49,500 bases of DNA from Cristatella mucedo (Eukaryota; Bryozoa; Phylactolaemata; Cristatellidae): contig WPIO01000032.1 of assembly GCA_009760855.2 (NCBI GenBank), positions 196,501 to 246,000 on the forward strand. Direction: 5' to 3'. This document shows, piece after piece, positions 44,459 through 49,500 of this stretch. Under the pieces are notes generated by a model. The model made no database searches and was not told the origin of the DNA. It saw nothing but the letters and a program-made list of their open reading frames with translations. The first letter of the stretch is position 1; each line of letters begins with the position of its first letter. Both the position numbers and the translations under genes were made by a program.

Positions 44459-46149
44459 GTGAGCAAGTGTTCCCGCTTCCCAGCAGCCCGTCAGGCGGCC
44501 TGGCAGGTCTCTTGACATCGGATGACTCTCGTGCCGCCCTGTTTGAGAGCTGCCCGCCGCCGTGCTGCATGCCCCCCCAGTGCTGCCACCCCCTGCATGA
44601 CCCCAGTGCCGCCACCCCCCTGCATGCCCTGCTTGAGGGCTGCCCGCCGCCGTGCACGGCAGTCCGCGCCGCCGCCTCGCATTCGCTGCCGGTGCGGTCG
44701 CCCGGTTTCTTTCTTCCTGCGACTTTCAAGTGCTGCTGGAGTTTGCGCACCTGGACTTTGGGGAGACATTTCCCAACGTTGCACACTGCATCCTCATCCG
44801 GCTTGCAGGCAGGGCCCGCTCGATCGCTCCGCAGGCGACCTCTGACCGAACCCTCTGCGCTTTATGTCGTCTGTCGACGTCGACACGGCATCCTTTCTGG
44901 CTGGCTATTTAGACAAAAACTACATTCCGCGGTGCGTCCCTAGCGGATTCAGAGCTAGCTAGCTAGCTAGCCAGCCGTGTGCCGGCTGGGCGCCGAAGCA
45001 GCTGCCGAAGCCCTTTCTACTCGATCGCGCGACTGCTGTTATCCGTCTATCTGGGTTTGACTTCCTTGGAGTTTATCTTGGTCACACAGCAGCTGCTCTT
45101 GTCTCTGTGGCAACACCCAGGAGGCATCGGCAGCAGCGGGTTAACCTGGTGCAGCAGTGCGATGAGCCTAGCCTAGCCATGTCGGGAAGCTCTTGCGATT
45201 TCACGTTGGTCGACATGATGCTGGGACATCGTCTGCTGGAAGCCAGATACCGGCACCGATCAGCTGACCTTCTGGCAATCATCAAGCAACCATACTCGTC
45301 CCTCTACCATTTGCTTAGGCCTGCTTTAATGTAGAAGTGGGGGACAGAAAGATGGGTGAGGTGATGACAACCGGTGGGGCAGGGCTGGCTGTGTCTGCAT
45401 CAGTGCGATTACCGACTGCCGACCTTGCCCTTAGCCTTCAGGCCTCTTCTGGGTCTAAACCCCCTTCTCTGGTAGGGGGCGACAGGTGGTGGTTCCAACT
45501 GCTGGCGCCTTTTGGAGGGCTTGGTGGGTGGGACTCTTTTCTTAGGCCCAGCTGGCATGGTACTCAGAGACCCGACCTCAGCAGATAGAACCTGCGAGCT
45601 GTAGCTGGAGCTGCATATCAGTGTACACTGAGATGCAGTGCCCGGCACTGCTGCCGTTCGGCCACAGTGTTTCCTCTGCTGCTGCTGCTGGGCTTGTGTT
45701 AGCCCAGTCAGCTGCTTGCACACGGTAGGATGTAGCACCAGGCCATTATCTCTCTTCTGCTGCAGGCAGCTCCTATATTTGTTGGTTTGTTTGCTGACTA
45801 GTACCTTGCACCCATCCAGATGGCAGTCCCCTGCCCGCCCCTTCTCTAGCACAACGGTTGGTTGTCTGCCCATCCTTTCCTCCCTCCCCTATTTCTAGCT
45901 CTTCTTCCTTGACACCAGCATGTGAGCCACTTGAGTCATCTCGAATACACATTTCGAACTTCACCATCTGAATCCTATTTTGAGGTGATCCCTACAAATA
46001 CTTATGAGCTAAATGGTCCAGAGAGCTTCAAAGGATGGCTAAATTTGTAAAGGTCTCAGACTATTGCAATGTACAGTGGTATGAACATTCGATTAGATGT
46101 GGGATAGGTTTCTAGCTGTGTGCTCTGTGCTTGTGAATTGTGCTCTGTG
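44459..46149. other. NR5A intron 3 start and unassigned sequence
   Basis: The donor follows the helix 3 codons. No sequence resembling the next LBD exon (a V-x-DQ-x-x-LL helix 4 signature) is seen. A Cys/Pro-rich imperfect duplication lies at about 44543-44660 (GAG-GCTGCCCGCCGCCGTGC twice, 88 bases apart). A frame at 45107-45334 ends in a leucine-rich helix-like stretch but does not match an NR LBD. Confidence 0.5.
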
Positions 46150-46290
46150 CTGTGCTTGTGAACAAAGAGAAAGTGGGAAGCATAGCAGAGTCAGGAGAGC
46201 AGTTGAGGTAGTGAGTAGAATAGAAGTAGCAGTTCAGGACTGCTGAAAAGGATGTACCATAGTCGGCAGTAGGAGAGTAGTTGTCGTTGC
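46150..46290 (-). repeat. Family B repeat, partial
   Basis: AACAAAGAGAAAGTGGGAAG, CATAGCAGAGTCAGGAGAGC and AGTTCAGGACTGCTGAAAAG, ending GTAGTTGTCGTTGC. Confidence 0.85.
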
Positions 46291-46373
46291 AATGCATGTG
46301 GTCATGAGGTAAGACACTATATACCTATACACCTGTATATATTTATATCTATACATACATATACACTCACACA

Positions 46374-46375
<2 letters not shown>

Positions 46376-46425
<50 letters not shown>
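46376..46425. repeat. (AT)n microsatellite
   Basis: About 48 bases of AT. Confidence 0.97.
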
Positions 46426-46429
<4 letters not shown>

Positions 46430-46929
46430 CATCTTATAGACGGGTGCCTTCATAAGTTTAAGCAAGCACTAGAAATGTGTGAATGCTGTTTATTACGACT
46501 TCCAGCGGCAGGACTGACTCTACCCAGCAAACCATATCAGTCCCATATCAATGTGCACCAAACAAAGAAGTTTGAACTGAATGCAGGTACTGGATAAGGC
46601 AAATTATACTGTAAATACCTTCCTTCATTGAGAAAAAATCGTTTAAGAATATCATCAAGCCAGTGTTTATGGAGCTACGTAGCGACACATGTCAAGAGTG
46701 TCTAACTTTAAATACCTTTGTCGAAGCAGTGCTATTTTGGGAGAGCTAGGTTAAGTGGGTTCTGATTGCTGCCAAATTTGGAGACGAGAGTGAAGCTATG
46801 AGATATGCTCTGAGAGATGGACAAAGTAAGGAGGGTTTCTGCCCTCATTAAATGGCGTATTTGGGGACAGCATTTTGAATGATACCAAAAAATATGCTTT
46901 GCAAGAGAGCGTGTAATCACTGAGCCACA

Positions 46930-47870
46930 CGTTAGCTCTGATATCGAGAAGCTGCTGCAATTCGGTATGTTGGAACCGAGGATACACCTTAAGCTGACTA
47001 ACGTGCCGGATGTGAGGGCTAGCTGACTAACGTGCAGGATATGAGGAGGGCTAGCTGACTAACGAGCAGCTTGATAGGGCTATAAAAATGCCAGCCTCGA
47101 AGAACAGATTTGCTGCTACAAAAAGTGCTGCTAGGACACTTGCTGTAAGGCTTAGGCTTAGCGAGAAATTCGTTCTGCAGAGGATACCCTAGAAATGTAT
47201 GCACTCCAGGGTCGCCAATCGATGCACCTTACCTTCTAAAAAGCAAGAATTAAGCCTCCAACAATCGGCTAGCAACTTGGTCCAGTCGACTCAGGCTAAT
47301 TGGCAAAGAGCTGTGTGGACGGATGAATCAAAGCTCATTATTCTCAATGCTGGTAAGCAAGCGTATGTACTGCAGTTCTTTAATTAAGTCTATTGCGATG
47401 ACTACTTTCAGAAGGCAATTTCGGGTCGCTAGGAGAAGGAGTGGTGGTATATTTATGAGCTGTTTTGCAGCAGCTAACGCTAGAACTCTCTGTGGCATAT
47501 GAGGCAGTGTGAAGTAGCATAAATACATTATCATTTTAAATATTAAGTTGGTATTCTAAGAGCAGTGGCTTTGAGAGGGCTAGATTTTCCAAGGCAACAG
47601 GATAATGATTCCATGCACACCAGATGAGAAAGTTAAGAAAAAATTTGTTGTCCAGATCTTCCACTGACTATTATCGTGGCTAAATGTGAGCCCTGATTTG
47701 AATCCCACAGAAAACCCTAGTGATGCTTTTGAGAAAAGTGTGAGATCGTCAGCTACTCCTCGGTAGATGTTTCATTTGAGGCTCGATGCCAATGCTGGCA
47801 AGAAATTACTCGGAGTGGAAAAAGGTCTTCGCGTTACTGCTAAAGCTGCATAAAGGAAGTGATAGTGATC
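46930..47870 (+). mobile_element. Tc1/mariner-type transposase remnant (DD34E-like)
   Basis: Three frames carry pieces in the right order: TKSAARTLAVRLRLSEKFV (HTH tail region, about 47120), WQRAVWTDESKLIIL (first catalytic Asp, about 47300-47345), RQQDNDSMHT (second Asp, about 47592-47622) and SPDLNPTEN (Glu, about 47691-47717). The spacing from second Asp to Glu is about 35 codons. Stops and frameshifts make it inactive. I found no convincing terminal inverted repeats. These elements move by cut-and-paste into TA sites. Confidence 0.85.
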
Positions 47871-48281
47871 ATGGAGCCACTTCCTATGACCCGAAGTCAT
47901 TTATTATCTAAATGCTGAAGTATTAGATGTTTATCTATTACCCCATCGCCGTATTTGAATGCGAAGTAGTGGGCTCTGAAAGCAGCACATGAAGAATTCC
48001 AGGAGAAATACGTGGACTTTCTGGCAAGTATGGGTGGTCACTTAAACTTATGCATGTGTGTGTCTGTGGGGCTGCGTTGTGTATGAATAACCGCAAAGCG
48101 TGGCTGAGGAATGCACTATGCCAGTGATAACAGTTGGCTTCGAGTACCTGTTCATCGTGGTTATCATCGATCCTGTGAGCATGAGCACTCAGCAGTGCTG
48201 GCAGTGGAAAATCCTTGCATGCCGGTAATCAATAGAAATCCGAAGCTTTGCTGTACGGCTTTACAGAATCAATTGAGAAAA
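47871..48281. other. Unassigned stretch
   Basis: No gene or repeat recognised between the transposase remnant and the F1 LINE. Confidence 0.45.
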
Positions 48282-49500
48282 TAATAATACTAACACACTT
48301 GATAAAGCGTCTTTGGAGAACTCAATCTCTTTCTAGGCGCTTTACATTTGCTGCAAAGTAAACACGATCGAGTCGTGAGTGGTATCATGCTTGATAAACA
48401 ACATGAATAACATGGTTAGGGGTGACATGCACAGGGTCAGCATGCATGTGTGGTTAGTGGCAGCATGCACAGTGTCAGCATGCATAAGCACATAAAGGAT
48501 GAATCACAGGGAGCCACTAAATGCTGTCATAAACAGGTGCGTTTTAATTTCTTTTTAAATGTAGTTAAGTCAGGAGATGTCTTGACAGAAGTGGGGAGTG
48601 AGTTCCAGGCTTTGGGGGCATACGACCTAAATGCACAGTCTCCAAATGATTTGAGGTTTGTACAAGGGATAGCTAAATAGTTAGATTCCGAAAAGCGGGT
48701 GGTACGATGCTTAGCCTACTGTGGGAGAATGAGTTATGGTTACTGGTGGCATGCACAGTGTTAGCCCGTATAAGCACACAAACGACAAATCTCAGGTAAC
48801 CACCAAATGCTATGAGAAAGAGGTGTGTTTTAGCTCCTTGTTAGATGTCGTCAAGTCAGGGAATGCCGTAACGTCAGTCGGGATTGAGTTCCGGGCTTTG
48901 GGAGCATATGAACTGAAGGCACAGTCCCCAAAGGTTGTGAGGTTGGTTCGAGGCGCAGCTAAACGATTTGAGTCAGGAAAGTGGGTGATATGATGCCTAT
49001 CCTTGTGGGGGAACAGTTTTGATAGGCAGGCTTTAGCCGGAGCGTGGAGGAACCTAACAGTGAGTGGCAAAACCTTGAAGTCGATATGCTGCTGGATTGG
49101 CAGTCAGTGCAGGTCGGCAAGGAGTGGTGGGATATGACAAACAACTACGGCGCTCACGACAGACCAGCCTATCTGCCGAGTTTGGCACAAACTGTAAGCA
49201 CCTGCTTGTACAGGCCGGTAGACCAGCAAGCATTGAGTTGCATAAGTCAAGATGGGCTTTCACAAATGCATGGACCAATTTGCAGCAAATGTAAAGCGCT
49301 TAGAAAGGGATTTAGTTATCTCAGGGCGCTTTATCAAGTGTATTGTTATTGTTATAGTATACCTTTCTTGGCCCAAAATTGTTGCAATTGTTATATATAG
49401 ATGAAAGTAGTTATATAGATGAATGTTATATATATGTTAGTGCAGATGTTCCAGGAGATATGTTGGCAGAGCTGATTATGAGCTTTAAGCTTTCCAATTT
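48282..49500 (-). mobile_element. F1 LINE fragments (two 3' regions in tandem), interrupted at 49282
   Basis: At 48282-48735: tail, antisense stem-loop and 3'UTR, then ORF end. At 48736 the TTACTGGTGGCATGCACAGTG-type 3'UTR starts again and runs into a second, more diverged copy to 49281, which continues at about 49393 (GATATGTTGGCAGAGCTGAT) to the window edge. On the minus strand the second copy reads ITHFPDSNRL and FGDCAFSSYAPKARNSIPT. These are either two insertions or an internal duplication. Confidence 0.85.
49282..49350 (+). mobile_element. F1 LINE tail inserted in opposite orientation
   Basis: GCAGCAAATGTAAAGCGCTT, AGAAAGGGATTTAGTTATCT and CAGGGCGCTTTATCAAGTG, then (TTG/TTA)n, on the plus strand, inside the minus-strand F1 copy. 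Only the last 70-110 bases were inserted. Confidence 0.85.

Noticed and set aside
42698-44515. Single 605-codon NR5A ORF as one exon
   Set aside because: The protein family junction at MRLE-AVR shows that 43086-43328 is an intron. The first 26 codons lie before a good acceptor and look intronic, and the last 18 codons follow the helix 3 donor.
43960-44943. 327-codon plus-strand frame overlapping the NR5A hinge
   Set aside because: Shadow frame of the GC-rich hinge with no family pattern; ends in intronic sequence.
45107-45334. Possible NR5A LBD exon (leucine-rich end)
   Set aside because: No DQMxLL helix 4-5 signature or AF-2 pattern and no matching splice phase. Likewise 44726-44810, which has a plausible AG but no LBD pattern.

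Overview
This is eukaryotic nuclear DNA from an invertebrate metazoan. The evidence is spliced genes with GT-AG introns, long di- and tetranucleotide microsatellites, many 5'-truncated LINE retrotransposons with (TTA)n tails, tRNA-derived SINEs, a Tc1/mariner relic and GC-rich islands. The phylum cannot be fixed from sequence alone; a lophotrochozoan or flatworm would fit, but that is inference. No prokaryotic genes, CRISPR arrays, rRNA genes or functional tRNA genes were seen.

Two host genes are supported. (1) Positions about 434-11388, minus strand: the 5' half of a SLC27A/FATP (fatty acid transport protein, very-long-chain acyl-CoA synthetase) gene. Four coding exons (11216-11388, 8973-9100, 7668-7743, 434-618) join in phase and give an unbroken N-terminus of about 187 residues: membrane anchor, then the start of the AMP-binding domain. 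Later exons lie beyond the left edge. (2) Positions about 42777-44458, plus strand, possibly starting at 34042: an NR5A (FTZ-F1/SF-1/LRH-1 type) nuclear receptor. One exon carries the complete two-zinc-finger DNA-binding domain. A 243-nt intron follows, then an exon with the FTZ-F1 box, a long Gln/Ser/Ala-rich hinge and the start of the ligand-binding domain. A phase-compatible first coding exon lies in a GC-rich island at 33.2-34.6 kb. The rest of the ligand-binding domain was not found before the right edge.

Most of the rest is transposon debris. An L2-like LINE family (F1) has more than a dozen copies in both orientations. The longest (about 12950-15297) covers most of the reverse transcriptase but is dead. 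A related family (F2) lies antisense at 3.6-4.0, 9.6-11.1, 27.2-28.4 and 37.0-39.5 kb. Both end in a 3' stem-loop followed by (TTA)n. Other remnants are a Tx1/L1-like reverse transcriptase (15.7-17.0 kb, minus), a LINE C-terminus (11.7-12.6 kb, minus), Ty3/gypsy pol pieces (21.4-21.9 kb), a Tc1 transposase (46.9-47.9 kb) and an unnamed repeat, family B, with (TGTAA)n-type ends.

Layout: 0-11.5 kb SLC27A with intronic repeats; 11.5-33 kb repeat-rich, with no confident host gene and an orphan GC-rich stretch at 22.5-23.05 kb; 33-44.5 kb NR5A with a repeat-filled candidate first intron; 44.5-49.5 kb more repeats. No clearly new multi-gene system is present. The most informative points are a SINE carrying an L2-type LINE tail inserted in a dead reverse transcriptase with a visible target-site duplication, the stop-free frame-preserving NR5A intron, and the upstream ORF whose stop overlaps an internal in-frame ATG in the candidate NR5A first exon.
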